From NCBI GenBank assembly GCA_020744225.1, contig JAGMWG010000016.1:62001-126000 (forward strand): a stretch of 64,000 nucleotides of DNA, read 5' to 3'. Position 1 is the first letter of the stretch. Each line of letters starts with the position of its first letter. Under the pieces are notes generated by a model that searched no databases, was not told the origin of the DNA, and worked only from the letters and a program-made list of their open reading frames with translations. Both the position numbers and the translations under genes were made by a program. This DNA is from Paraphoma chrysanthemicola. Taxonomy: Eukaryota; Ascomycota; Dothideomycetes; Pleosporales; Phaeosphaeriaceae. Shown here piece by piece: positions 44,301-56,445 of the stretch.

Positions 44301-46163
44301 CTATACAGATACGTCCATACGAGCCGGCAGATGCCACGGAGCGCGATAGCTCGAGTAGCGCGTTCTTTAAGCTTCGGCTGAGTTGCGAGAGCGAGGGCGA
44401 GCCATTGAGATAGGAACGAGTCCATGGGTGAAACACAAAGTAGTGCGACCATGAGTGGGAACGCCTCTTGCCAGTGCTTTGGTTTACCTAACAATATAGA
44501 TGTTCTTTGCTTCATCAAGTCAAGGATTGCCTTCCATTTGGGGTTATTGATCTCGGTCGTCGCATTTGCAGCCACCCGCAAGAGCAACTCTCTCAACACT
44601 TGGCAGTAGGCATATTTGATCGGCTGGCCGTGGGCATTGGTGTAGAGTTTGGCCATGGAGAGCATGAAGTCACACGAGCGGTCCCAGGCTTCTTCGGGGA
44701 AGGTCTTAACCTTGACAGTTCGTAAAGCACGAATCAACAAAGAACCTCTAGCCTCAGTGTCTCGATTGTACTGATTCTTGATGGACATTTGGCTATCAAT
44801 ACCCTTGAGATCGGTGATGAATTTCTCTTGGACGTGCTCAGGAATGAGTCCGCTTAGGACACCGAGGAGCTGGCTGTAGACAGTCCAATTAGCGTAATTG
44901 AGTGGCGAGATTTCCACGAGGTCGGGATCGAGGGTACTCAGTTGTCCGTAGAAGAGACCAAGAAGACGTTCGGCCATATCGAAAGTTAGGTTTTGCAGAT
45001 CTGTCTGGCTCATTATCTCGATAAGTACACGGCAGAGGATGTATGTTGATACAGTGGACCGTTGCTCTGCTTGCGTCACCGTTTGTTGTAAAGCAGCGAG
45101 TTGTTCATGGCCTGCGGCCGAAGCACTCGATTGGCTATCCGCATGTTGATGTAGGGGCTCAGTGTTGCGTCGTGGTAAGCCGGAGTGAGGTAGTGCTACG
45201 GCTTGTCGAGCCTTGAACGTCAGCCAAATTTTCAATACAACGATTCGCTTTGCTCACATGTAGTAATTGTGTCCGCTGCTTCGAGGCTTCTTCGCTCTTG
45301 GCTTTTCGCCAGAGCATGATGGAGTCGATGAGCGGCTTAGGCTTCGGCCGTGCGATATGTCCAAGCGCCGCGATCAGCTGGTCAAAGTTGGGGTCTATCC
45401 CAGGCCCACATACAAACTCGACCCTTGCCTCAGACTGACCGCGATCCGTCATGCATTGGTTGATCTTCTGCTCTGCCTGACCGATGAAGGAATTGAAGAG
45501 ATGGTGCAGCGCATACTCGCCGACCGTCTTGAGCTCGTGTGCGTGCTGGCCAGCATGATGGCGCGACTGTGAGCGATGGTGATTGTGTCCCTTGCGTGTC
45601 GACCTGGCACTTGGTGCGCGTTCGGGCTTGCGCTGGGGTGCACTCGCGTCGTTGGCGGTGGCGGCTGGGTGTGTCCCGTTGGCCGCAAAGGCCTCGACTA
45701 TGGATTCCTGCGACATGACGGATCCATCGAGAGTGGCCCCGGCCGCGGCAATGGCCTGGGGGCTCAGCGGACTGGTGGCCGGCGAGTTTACGAAGCTGGT
45801 GTTCCGCGAGTGCTGGATGCCATGCACAATAGACGTGTTGCGGTTGTGGGCATACGAGCCGGATGGCTTCCGCTCCAGCGAGCCCAGGGTGCGGTCGGGG
45901 CTGGAGTTGCCGCTGGGTACGACGACGGCGGGCGTCTGCGAGCGTGGAGAGCGGGTGCGTGATGAGGCCGTGAGTGCTCGTCCGCGTGTCTGGCTCGGCT
46001 CGCGGGAGGCGGACGAGGGGCTCTCTATATGGTGCGACACATTCCCAGCTTGTCGAGCTTGCAGGAGCGGGAAGGAAGCAGCTGCACACACAGCAGGGGT
46101 CAGCACAGTTTCATGGCAGAGAGAATGTTCATGTCTATGGCTAGCGACGGGCGCACATGGCAC
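38352..46163 (-). CDS. PAG1: Cell morphogenesis protein of the Tao3/Pag1/Mor2 (Furry) family
   Basis: Minus-strand exons 46163-45258, 45211-40871 and 40820-38352 (2,571 aa as drawn). Both introns (46 and 50 nt) are phase 0, with GTGAGC/GTAGGC donors and AAG/TAG acceptors. The Furry N-terminal region begins near E-Y-A-L-H-H-L-F-N-S-F-I and continues as HEAT/armadillo-like helices over some 1,800 residues. The last 400 residues are Ser/Thr-rich and probably disordered. Tao3/Mor2/Pag1 is a scaffold of the NDR-kinase (RAM/MOR) pathway that controls polarised growth and septation. The N-terminus is uncertain: a branch-plus-acceptor signal (GCTGACCCCTGCTGTGTGTGCAG, ending about 46083) lies after the drawn Met, so the true first exon may be upstream, perhaps at 46150-46320. 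Confidence 0.9.
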
Positions 46164-47889
46164 GGCGATGGCGGTGTTGTGTTTGGCCGTTTTGCCCCCA
46201 CGCCGCCTGCAAGTGTTTCATCGTGGCCGCCAGGGCTCGTCGATGACATGGTGAATATGCTGGAAGGCACTTACACATGCCGCCAGCCTCGAACGGCGCA
46301 TCGTCTGGGGGAGACGGAGAGGACTGCGGGCGGACCGGAGTGGCTTAGGACGAAGAGGGCGCCGGGAGTACGAAGCGTCTGTCCTGGATCGCCTACTTCA
46401 CGATGAATGAAATCGCCAGCAATGAGATCCCTGCTGCGTTCCTGAATCCACTCTCCGCCGCTAGGCCGGTTGGGGCCTTTTGGAGGCTGATCTGCTTGTG
46501 GGCGCGCGGCTGCTGGAGATCCATCAGGGCTCGCGGAAATTATATCCTCGCAGCACGTGGAGATATGTGAAGACTCTGGATCGAGCTAGGGCTCCGAACA
46601 TGTCGTGCGATTCATCGTGGTGCCCGCGTCCTCAGGACGATGCTAGGTCGCAATCTTCAGTGCCGCCGGCAGTTTGAGTACATAACATCAGAGCATCCGA
46701 GCTTGCAAGCACGCCTGTCAATCTATCTATGCTGGTTGCTCCAATACTCTTGGCCACCGCCGCATGCAATGCCGGCCACTCGCAAGACGTTGCGACATGC
46801 CGCCGTGTAAGAGCGCACATCTCGTGTGCCAATCACATGCAAATCCCAGCATGTCACCACGACCATCGGCATGTCCACTCGTGCAGAGCAGGAGATGCAG
46901 CATCTGATGGACAGTCTTTCGGCCGAGTAGTGCTGGCTGGTCCGTACTCGATTCGCAGCATACCTATTCAGCGGCAGACGCGCCATTTGGTAATCTTGAG
47001 GCTGATGCATCACATGCATGGGGCGAAGCGGCGAACTTGGAAAATGGAGAGCATCCATGGATGCATCTCACGTACGCTGTCGCCAGCCGTGCCTTTAGCT
47101 ACCTAACCAGCTGTCGCCAACACGGTGTGCCAAGGGAGCGGGATTCTAAGGAGGAACCACCCGGACCGTCCAGACTGTCCGGCAGGTAATGTGGTGCGTT
47201 CCCCGGGCTGGCTGGAAAACCCCGGGTGGTGTTGGTAGCTGTGTATATATAGAGTTGTGATCCCTTTGACGAGCCCCCAGCCTTGATTGTACAAGACGTC
47301 GGGGATTGCTCATTCACATCCTCTCTCTCCCGGCATACAAGTCGCCCGTCCTCCGGCCTCCGTCCTCACGCGACTCAACGCCATTCACACCCTTGGCCCA
47401 ATTCTTCCCCACACCACACAGCGCGGAAGTGGTTTCGAGTGTGTGGGGTCAGGCTTCGTTCCGCCAGCCAGCATCAAGCCACGGGTGCCGCCCACATCCC
47501 GCTGCCCACTGAGACCTCCGAGGTCAGTGCGGAATTCCTGCGTTCCGAGACAGGCCCGACAGGCAGTCAGTGACGGCAACACTTTTGGCCACATTGCCGA
47601 AGAGCGTGGTAGGACGTACTTGTAGAACAGCATCACGTCTGCTGCACCGCGTTGCTCGAGCCATATCCAACAGTCCGTCCCAGGCAGCGGTCCAGCCGAT
47701 AAGCACAGCTCAGCACTATACCGAAGGCGCTCGCACGCACGGCCGCCGAACTGCTCAACCGCCGCCGGACCCTCCGCGCCAACAGCCCACAAATATTGTC
47801 ACCGCCTGTCCCACTTTTGGCGAGGGGACCACGGTGTATACATCGCTGACCATCCGACTCACCACTCCTCTGCAGAGAGATTCCTCACC
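46164..47889. other. Divergent region between PAG1 and the P450 reductase
   Basis: About 1.7 kb. The first 200 bases may hold an upstream PAG1 exon: a GTAAGT donor on the minus strand lies near 46276. The last 600 bases run from a TATATATAG box to the reductase start and are probably promoter and leader. No other gene is supported. Confidence 0.45.
47244..47252 (+). promoter_or_regulatory. TATA box, probably of the P450 reductase gene
   Basis: TATATATAG in a GC-rich surround, with a pyrimidine-rich stretch (catcctctctctcc) some 70 bases downstream where transcription could start. It would give a leader of roughly 560-600 nt before the reductase ATG at 47890. Confidence 0.4.
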
Positions 47890-50029
47890 ATGGCGCAGCT
47901 CGACACCTTGGACATCATTGTGCTCGCTGCACTCCTGATCGGCACAGTAGCATACTTCACAAAAGGCACCTACTGGGCTGTCTATGGAGACCCTTACGGA
48001 GGCTCGCTGGCCGGCGCCAACGGCGCAGCGAAGGCGGGCAAGTCACGCAATATAATCGAGAAGATGGAGGAGACGGACAAGAACTGCGTGGTTTTCTACG
48101 GCAGCCAGACGGGCACTGCTGAGGACTATGCGTCGCGTTTGTCCAAGGAGGGGCATTCTCGTTTCGGCCTGAAAACCATGGTCGCAGATCTGGAGGAGTA
48201 CGACTTTGACAACCTTGACAGCTTCCCCGACGACAAACTTGCCGTCTTCGTGCTCGCTACGTACGGCGAGGGCGAGCCGACGGACAACGCTGTCGAGTTC
48301 TACGAGTTTATCGGCTCTGAAGACATTAGCTTCAGCGAAGGCGGCAGCGCTGACGACAAGCCGCTCAGCAAACTCAGCTACGTCGCCTTCGGTCTCGGCA
48401 ACAACACGTACGAGCACTACAACTCCATGGTCCGCAACGTTGACAAGTACCTGACCAAGCTTGGCGCAACCCGGCTTGGCGCTGCGGGCGAAGGCGACGA
48501 TGGCGCTGGCACAATGGAAGAGGACTTCCTCGCGTGGAAGGAGCCCATGTGGGCCGCCGTCGCTGAGAAGATGGGTCTGGAGGAGCGAGAGGCAGAATAC
48601 GAGGCCGTCTTTGAGATCACAGAGAAGCCAGAGCTGAGCGCAGAAGACGATACAGTCTACCTCGGCGAGCCCAACAAGAATCATCTCGAAGGAAACCAAA
48701 AGGGTCCGTTCAACGCCAACAATCCTTACATCGCGCCCATCGTCGAATCTTACGAGCTGTTCACCACCAAAGAACGAAACTGTCTACACATGGAAATCGA
48801 TATCGCTGGGTCCAACCTGTCGTACACAACTGGTGACCACATTGCTATTTGGCCCAACAACGCTGGCAAGGAGGTCGATCGTCTCTTCAAGGTCCTCGGC
48901 CAGGAAGACAAGCGTCACACTGTCATCGCGGTGAAGGGCCTCGACCCCACCGCCAAGGTTCCCTTTCCATCACCAACCACCTACGATGCGGCGCTCCGAT
49001 TCCATGTTGAGATTGGTGCTGCGGTCTCTCGTCAATTGGTCTCTACTCTCGCTCAATTCGCACCCAACGACGACATCAAGGCTGAAATCGTGAAGCTCGG
49101 CAGTGACAAGGACTACTTCAAGCAGCAGGTCACAGATCGCAACCTCAACCTTGCCCAGCTGCTCGAGATCACAGGCAAGGGCGAAATCTGGTCAAAGGTT
49201 CCATTCAGCTTCTTGTTTGAAGGCCTTCTCAAGCTCCAGCCCCGATACTACTCAATCTCATCCTCGTCACTTGTACAAAAGAACAAGATCTCAATAACCG
49301 CCATTGTTGAGTCTCTCGAGAAACCTGGCGCACCGCACGTCCTCAAGGGAGTCACTACCAACTATCTTCTAGCATTGAAGCAGAAGCAGCATGGCGAGCC
49401 AAATCCTGATCCCCACGGCTTGAACTACGCCATCAACGGACCCCGTAACAAGTATGATGGCATTCACGTGCCAGTTCACGTTCGCCATTCCAACTTCAAG
49501 CTTCCTTCAGACCCTTCCAAGCCCATCGTTATGGTCGGTCCCGGCACTGGTGTGGCACCGTTCCGTGGCTTCATTCAAGAACGCGCTGCTCAGGCGAAGG
49601 CTGGCCAGAACGTTGGCAAGACCGTTTTGTTTTTCGGCTGCAGAAAGCAGGCTGAGGACTTCATGTATGCAAATGAATGGAAGGCAAGTCACTTCACCCC
49701 TCTCTTTTGAAGCATTACTGACAGACACACAGCAATACCAGGACGCCCTTGGCGACAAGTTTGAGATCCACACCGCTTTCTCGAGAGACGGCCCAAAGAA
49801 GGTCTACGTCCAGAACAAGATTGAGGAACATGGCGAGGAGGTAAACAAGCTACTGGAGCAGAAGGCATACTTTTATGTCTGTGGTGATGCCGCACACATG
49901 GCTCGCGAGGTCAACACACTGCTTGGCAAGCTCATCGCCAAGTACAGAAACGTCTCGGAAACCAAGGGCGAGGAAATTGTGAAAGCCATGAGGGCATCAA
50001 ACCAGTACCAAGAGGACGTCTGGTCATGA
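47890..50029 (+). CDS. NADPH-cytochrome P450 reductase
   Basis: Two exons, 47890-49683 and 49733-50029 (696 aa, normal length). The intron begins GCAAGT rather than GT, a GC-AG intron; no GT donor gives the conserved join E-W-K to Q-Y-Q-D-A-L. The enzyme passes electrons from NADPH through FAD and FMN to P450s, including the sterol demethylase, at the ER. Residues 8-24 form the membrane anchor. The FMN domain has Y-G-S-Q-T-G-T-A-E-D-Y and A-T-Y-G-E-G-E-P-T-D-N; the FAD domain has R-Y-Y-S-I-S-S-S and G-V-T-T-N-Y-L; the NADPH domain has G-P-G-T-G-V-A-P-F-R-G-F, F-F-G-C-R and Y-V-C-G-D-A. It ends E-D-V-W-S with the C-terminal Trp that stacks on FAD. The sole copy of this gene is often called cprA or NCP1. 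Confidence 0.97.
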
Positions 50030-53000
50030 TATACAGGCCAGCATATTCCAAAGTGTTTCACGAATAGATTTGGGCGATCACGGCGTTTGCATCGCAACAT
50101 GGGCGGGCGGTTTGGAGGCGGGTGTTTGATTCTTGGACTTGAGGCGACGTTGATACATTGCATGACCAATCTCCTCTTCTAGTTGTGAGATGTAGATACT
50201 GTATAGAACAAGCTTATAATCCTCGATCGAGAAGTACATGCAGTCCGGCCTTGCGCATCGAATGATTCTTGTCGCGCGGTGCTCCGTTCTCAGGCTAATG
50301 TTGTGCGTGCCTGTGGTGAAAGTCGAGATTTGCCCTAGTGGCATGGGCTGGGTTCCCGATTGGCTGGCCGCGCTGCGGGAAGAAATCACCGCGTCTACTG
50401 TTCCGACCTCATCTCATCCTTTATTAACTGGACGCACATCCTCAAACCCGCATAGGTTGCCGTTTGCATCGAGCATTGGCTAGTTTCGTGTATAGAAACC
50501 ATGGCGTGACCGAATTTGAACAGGGCCCACGCCTCGCCATCAAAATGAGCGACGTGTCATGCCTTCCATCAACCTTGAGCAAGTCGAGCACCGGACCGAT
50601 GCGAATCAAGGATTCTCGATGTAATCTCTTACCTCCCATATCAACAGGCTCTGGCAGGCACAGCGCACCGCGAAAATGCAGACTCAACAGAGAGTGCTAG
50701 TATCAGAGTTGCCACTCATGCGTTTGCTGCAGCCAAACTACATCTCTGCGCGGTGAAAGGCAGGCCTTCACTTGACATGCGACGTCGCAAGCGAGGGACC
50801 CGACGATAAGGCTCTCCCAGTCATACTCCAATGCATGAATGTACATTGCCACGGTTTCCAGCAGCGTTGAAGTTTGAGAGACGTCCTAGGCGTGCAGGAC
50901 CGTTGCGAGGCTGCCAGCCGCTTGGCTGAAGTGCACTCATGTAGTGCAACGTCGGGGGTGCGGCATGTGGGCGAACAAAAGTCGAACAAACCATTCCATC
51001 ATCCTCGCAGCTTACTACGAAGACATGTTCCGACTGCCAGGTATCAGGTTGAGGTGAGGTAACATCGCGAGAGCTGTCGCAAAGTGTTGCTATTGACTTG
51101 AGCGCAAAGAGGAGACAGCTGATTCACTGCTGTACGAAAAGGGTATGTAGCGCCTGGTGGCGCACAGCATATCTGCCACTTCAGGAGTCGGAAGGCCTGC
51201 CATGTGACATCAAGCCAGATGGCTTGGCTATTGCCAGCCACTTTTACCAGGATCCCTGGCACCCGTAAATCCACTCTCAGTCGACAGACTTCGCTTTTCT
51301 GCAAGAGCTTGAGGTGTAACATCTACACCGGTATCCAGAGATCCGTTTCAGCTGGCGAGCATAGTCGGATAGCTGCGTTATGTTGGAAATGCGACACGGT
51401 AAGTAGTGCGCTTAAGCCCACGCAGCACGCGAAGCAGTGACTGGGCCTCCTTTCAGCAAAGTCTGTAGTACTCCGGTGCAGATAAGGCTCCAAGTAGCCG
51501 TTTGCAGAACATCAGATGGGGCAAACCAACCAGCAAGGTTAGTATCATGCCTCTCGCACTCACTTGTGCTCACTTCGACTCTCTTTCAGGATACAGACTC
51601 GCGACCAAAGGCTGATGGGTACATCAGGAGATCATAGCTCGTACGCAACGTGCTTGCACTTGGTCTACTGACAAGAACCGGTATGTGGTGCGAGTAGAAA
51701 CGTTCACCACACCCTTGCTTTAAACGGCTGCCAAAAAGATGGGACATTCCGAGTCCGCTCTCTTACTCGACAAAATCTTGGTGACGGTAAAACTATTGTC
51801 TCCCCGACCATTGAGCGGTTGACCTCTTCTGAGTGTGGGACTAGCAGCATGCCACAGGGACGTCGAGACTTTGACAAGCTAATGCACCTAGCAACGGCTG
51901 CAAAACACTGTGCCGCGCCAGCACGACGCGGGAGATACAAGGCGCTGCAGCGGGAAATATGGGCTAGCTGTGTTGAGTGTTTGAGACGTGAGCGATGGCT
52001 GGGTTATATCCCGGTGCAGCTGCTTTGTGTAGCCTCACTAACAGGCCACAGACTCGTCGAATGTCAAACAGAAATCTGCACCTCGTCAGGCTAAGCGAGG
52101 GTCTTTGTGGGCACCCGCAAGTTGACGATGCCGTAAAAGTGAAAAAGCGACAGGTCGGATCACTGGCAGGATTCGCTCTGCTGGGCCAATGGCGACCGCC
52201 GTGGGAGGCCGTTGCTCGGGCACTGCTCAGAGAAGATAATGTTCGTCTTGACAGAACCGTTAGCCATCTCTGCGCTTCTTCAGCCCTACTGCAAGGGCGG
52301 TGCGGCTTGCATCAATGCGGGGAGCAGGCCGCTGGAAGTGGAAGCATGACTGCCGATGTGAGCGCCTCGTCATTTCGAGACTGCTACACGCCCGTCTCAG
52401 TCCGGCATGGCTGCGCAGCGGATGCGAGCGTCAGTACACAACCGATGCAATTGCACAGTCCTGCGCGAAGTATGCAGCACCGTCAACGACACATCCCTGG
52501 CTCGTTCATATCGACACAGCACTTGTATGCATTCGCGATATTAAAGCAGTACTTTGCCCACTGCAGCGAGCAGAGGACACACTCTGCAGCTTCTTCCACA
52601 AGCAAAACTTCGACATCGCTATCATAACAGCACTTCCAAAGCATTACTTAGACCCGACACGTCCTTCTACGCGCTTTCGTCCACATTGAAACACTACGGC
52701 CTTCCCAACCGCCATCGACATTGCTAGTTTGCGTTGGTGTTCGTTCGTTGCTCCTTTCCAATACGTTTACGGGAAGGTAAGTCCTTTCTCTTACCATCCG
52801 AACTACATTGTGCGCCTGCTGTGGTGGAGTCGACGCGGCTGCCGTTTCCGAGCACATGAGCCGTAGCTCACCTCCTCCGAGTCAACATCGCGAGTGCTCT
52901 TTCCTCATCGGCGACGCCTGGGTGCCACCCGACTATATTCATCTTCTGCCCGTCGCTCGCCGTCTTCCTCCTTCCACCACTTTCTTCCCAAATTCTCACC

Positions 53001-53519
53001 AATACGCATCAGTGGCCGCCACATTCTTTGTAGCTTTTCGCAGGTCAGTCGCCCATACCCATGTCACACCTTACGCACTGTTGCTAACAGTCTGAACAGC
53101 TTTGGAGTCACTACCAGCCCCGCACATTGCAAAAGTTTGACATTTACGACTCGGTGAGCCCTCCTTCACCTCCCACGCCCTAGCGTCCTCCTCACTTCCA
53201 TGACTCGTGCCTACGTCTCTACTCCCGCACTTGGCCATGAGGCCTGCTGTCCTCACTATCACCGTTCACGTTCCCCAGCCCCTCGTGGACGTCCGCACGC
53301 AGGAGATAAAAGCTAACCCGCCGCCACAGAGCAAAGTTCTTCTCTGCATCTCAATCGACTCGCCCCCTCTACCCTCCTTTGAGCGTTACTGCTACGGTAC
53401 ATTTACAACCGGAGCTTTCTAGCCCGTGAGCATCTGCCGCACTCGCCAATTGGCGGCCTTCAGTCCTTTGCTCTTCCAGCACCGTTCACTCTGTCAGCAC
53501 CATTTGTGGCATCCACGCA
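50030..53519. other. Long gene-poor stretch (about 3.5 kb)
   Basis: No gene is supported between the reductase and the RRM gene. Open frames such as 51995-52627 have non-coding-like composition. The last 750 bases look like an intron-containing leader of the RRM gene: a GTAAGT donor at 52777 with a GCTAAC plus CAG acceptor ending 53099 (323 nt), and a GTGAGC donor at 53154 with GCTAAC plus ACAG ending 53329 (176 nt). Exons between these could be untranslated or coding. Confidence 0.4.
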
Positions 53520-55451
53520 ATGGCCAACAACTCTCGCCAGAACTACGCCCCACCGACCGGCGGCTACAAGGGACATAACATGCTCAACGCCTACGGTGGT
53601 GGCCAGGGCCATGGGTCGACTGCTTACCTCCCCCGAGGTCTGCCCATGTCCCCAACTGGTGATGGCAGCCTGCAGAGTCTGACGAATACCATGGCAGCCC
53701 TCAACATGCACGCCTCCTACGGCTCAACTTCGACCACCAAGTCCGCCACCTCCGGCACGTCTGGCGCTTCTGCCGACTACAACAACGTTCAGCAGATGCA
53801 GGGTCAGAGCCTGTGGGTACCGAATCAGCACGTCCTGGGTTCCATGTACCAGATGATACCCGGCGGCCAGCAGCACTCTGGGATGCACTCCTCGCCCAAC
53901 ATGTACAGCCACAACGGTGCGTTCGTTCCTCAGCCTCCGTACCAGTACGGCCAAGCCGTCGACAACAACTCCATGCCACCTGGCTGGGCAGGTCGCCTCT
54001 CGTCCGCCGAGATGCCGTCGCTCATGACGCCTCGACGTGATTCGGTGTCCTCCAACGAGAACGACGTTCCGGGTACGCCTTATGGAAGCGGCGGCATGTA
54101 CCGCTATGGAGCAGGTGCGACCATCATGGACCGATCACCTAGTGCAGTATACACCAGCAGTGCCACGCCATCACCGTCCTCGCTTGCCCACCCCTACCAG
54201 CTCATGGCTCCCATGGTCAAGCAGCAGAGCATGCCGTCACTACCGCCGCACCTTCTGGCACTCGTTCATCAAGAGCCTCCCATCCCGCGCGCCATTCCGG
54301 CTCCTAGCTCGCCACACAAGCCACTCGATCGCAGCCTGGAGAACAAGACTGGTGAGACGAACGTGTACATACGTGGTCTGCTTCCGGAGACGACCGACGA
54401 GATGCTTCAGAACTGGGGTACGCGCTTCGGTGACATCCAGAGCTCCAAGTCTATCATCGACATGAAGACGAGCCTGTGCAAAGGGTGAGTACAGACCGTC
54501 ACCTCCACATCGATCGCGACTAACAGCCAATTTCAGTTTCGGTTTCATCAAGTACCATAACTTTGAAGATGCCGAGGACTGTATTCGCGGCTTTCATTAC
54601 CTTGGCTATGAAGTCAGCTTTGCTCGGGTAAGCACACGCATTCTACTGCATTGGCATGTTCCCTGCTAATGGCCGGCAACCAGGAATCGTTCTACTCGAA
54701 GCTGAAGAAATTCGCCGATGAAGGCAACACCAACCTCTATGTGTCAAACATACCCAAGAATTTCAACGAGCACGTGAGTTGGCGCTCTTCCTTCCTCCCT
54801 GCATCTGCTGATCACGGTCAAAGGAGCTCGCCGGTATCTTCGCTCCGCACAAGGTCTGCTCCAGCAGAATTCTTCGTGACGCCTCAGGCACTGGCCGTGG
54901 CGTGGGTTTCGCCCGGTAAGTCTGCCCGATGTCTTTTCTGCGCTCATCGTACTAATTGGCACAGCTTCGAGACTCGTGACATCTGTGACGAAGTCATCCG
55001 CGACTTCAACAACAAGGCCGTCTCTAAGCCTGGCGGTGAAGAGTACCTCATCCAAATCCGTTTCTCGGACACTCATGAGCAGAAGATGCTCAAGCAGCAG
55101 ACTCAAGCCGGCCGCGTCTTCCGTGCAGCTGAGTACGAGGTTGGTGTTGCTCAGGCTAGGGCACTGGGCACGCCTGATCGATACCACTCCCTCTCGCCTG
55201 ACTCGCAGAATGGCTCAAACGAGTTCGAGATGTTCATGCAGCGCGGATATCGTCCTCCATGGGCTCCAGCTGTGCCTTCGACCCTTGGCACCGCTCGTCC
55301 GACTATGTACCACGCGGTACAAGGCGGCGCTATCAAGAGCGAAGACGGCACCTCCGAGAACGGAGTCGACGTCAAGACGAACCCAGCCACGCCTGTCAAG
55401 AATGAAGATAGGTCCGCCACCCCCGGTCATCATTCTGGCCGCGATGAATGA
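53520..55451 (+). CDS. RNA-binding protein with two RRM domains
   Basis: Five exons: 53520-54484, 54537-54627, 54684-54773, 54824-54915 and 54965-55451 (574 aa). Introns are 49-56 nt; the last has a perfect TACTAAT branch site. Residues 1-275 are Asn/Gln/Ser/Gly/Met/Pro-rich and disordered. RRM1 starts T-N-V-Y-I-R-G-L (RNP2) and has K-G-F-G-F-I-K-Y (RNP1); RRM2 starts N-L-Y-V-S-N-I-P and has G-R-G-V-G-F-A-R-F. The tail has a Y-R-P-P-W-A-P segment and Ser/Thr/Glu-rich ends. The architecture (disordered leader, tandem RRMs) resembles the Msa1/Rim4-type proteins that control mRNA fate in sexual development or stress in fungi. That assignment is tentative. A long leader with introns suggests post-transcriptional control. 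Confidence 0.9.
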
Positions 55452-56445
55452 GCACGCGCTCTCTATCTCACCTCGACCGACCCTGCCTGTCACCATACCT
55501 TCGTGTACGCTCTATTTTTCATGATCGCTCCATCAGCATCCACCAGTTGCATCTCCCCGAGAAGAGTCTTTTTGGCATCCGCCGATCATCTACCATCCAA
55601 CATACTATGATAAGTAGGGGCGACGTCTACTGCAGCCCAGCGTTTCCGACTATCTCAGCAGGTCACGACACGCCACTCTACAAGTCGGGCCTCGCCTTCG
55701 CCAAAACATTGTGTCTGATTTCAGGCCTTCATCTTCAAGGGCCGACCTAATACTGTACTTGGCCCTCGGCTTGTTGAGTATATCCTTCCGACCTCCGTCC
55801 TTCGTTCTCCACAAGACTTGGGGGTTGAACGGCCACGTACATCTTTTATCTGTTAGCATCTGGACGTTAGCAGCGGAAATGGAGAATTTGATGGTCTATG
55901 AAGCAGCTTTTTATCGATGGTGGGCAGTTTCATGAAAAGGGTGGCTACGGCCTGAGGTTCAAGGGAGGATTTGTCGCAGCTTCGCTAGTTCGTCGCATAA
56001 TAGATCTTCTTCCCGTCTCATCACTGGCTGCTGTGCACTCTTTCTATCAAATCGTCACTTGTAGCTGTCGCTTCACTCATCCGTGGTGCTCGCGATAACA
56101 AATTTCGACGGGTCAAACATCATCTTGGCACCGTTTGAGGGACTATCTGTCAGGTTGGGATCTTCATCTTGCTATATGTGTGATGAACAATGAAGGCGCG
56201 GTAAGAACTTAGCTAGAGGCGTGGCTTTCGTGGGCAGAGCGTCTGTATGAAACTTGGCGTGGACCTCGAAGTTAACAAATGGAACAAGTGAGCATATTAG
56301 CCAAAGCAGCAACATGTCATAGAAGACATCATCATCATTCATGTCTACATGTATACAGACAAAGAACTATTGGGTAGCGAGACAGCACTCGAATGGGGTA
56401 TCGATTGGAAGAAGTATCTAACAAGTCAAAAGGTAGATGAGGCCA
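55452..56445. other. Convergent intergenic region between the RRM gene and RIO2
   Basis: About 1 kb holding two 3' ends. T-rich and AT-rich patches are present; no reading frame is supported. Confidence 0.5.

Noticed and set aside
40875..44725. Many plus-strand open frames within the Furry-family gene
   Set aside because: All are antisense shadows of one continuous minus-strand coding region with strong family resemblance.
50078..50389. 103-codon minus-strand frame downstream of the P450 reductase
   Set aside because: No homology recognised and no splice partner; lies in the 3' flank of the reductase gene.
51995..52627. 210-codon open frame on the plus strand
   Set aside because: Cys/His/Ser-rich without family resemblance or domain pattern; probably chance openness in GC-rich DNA.
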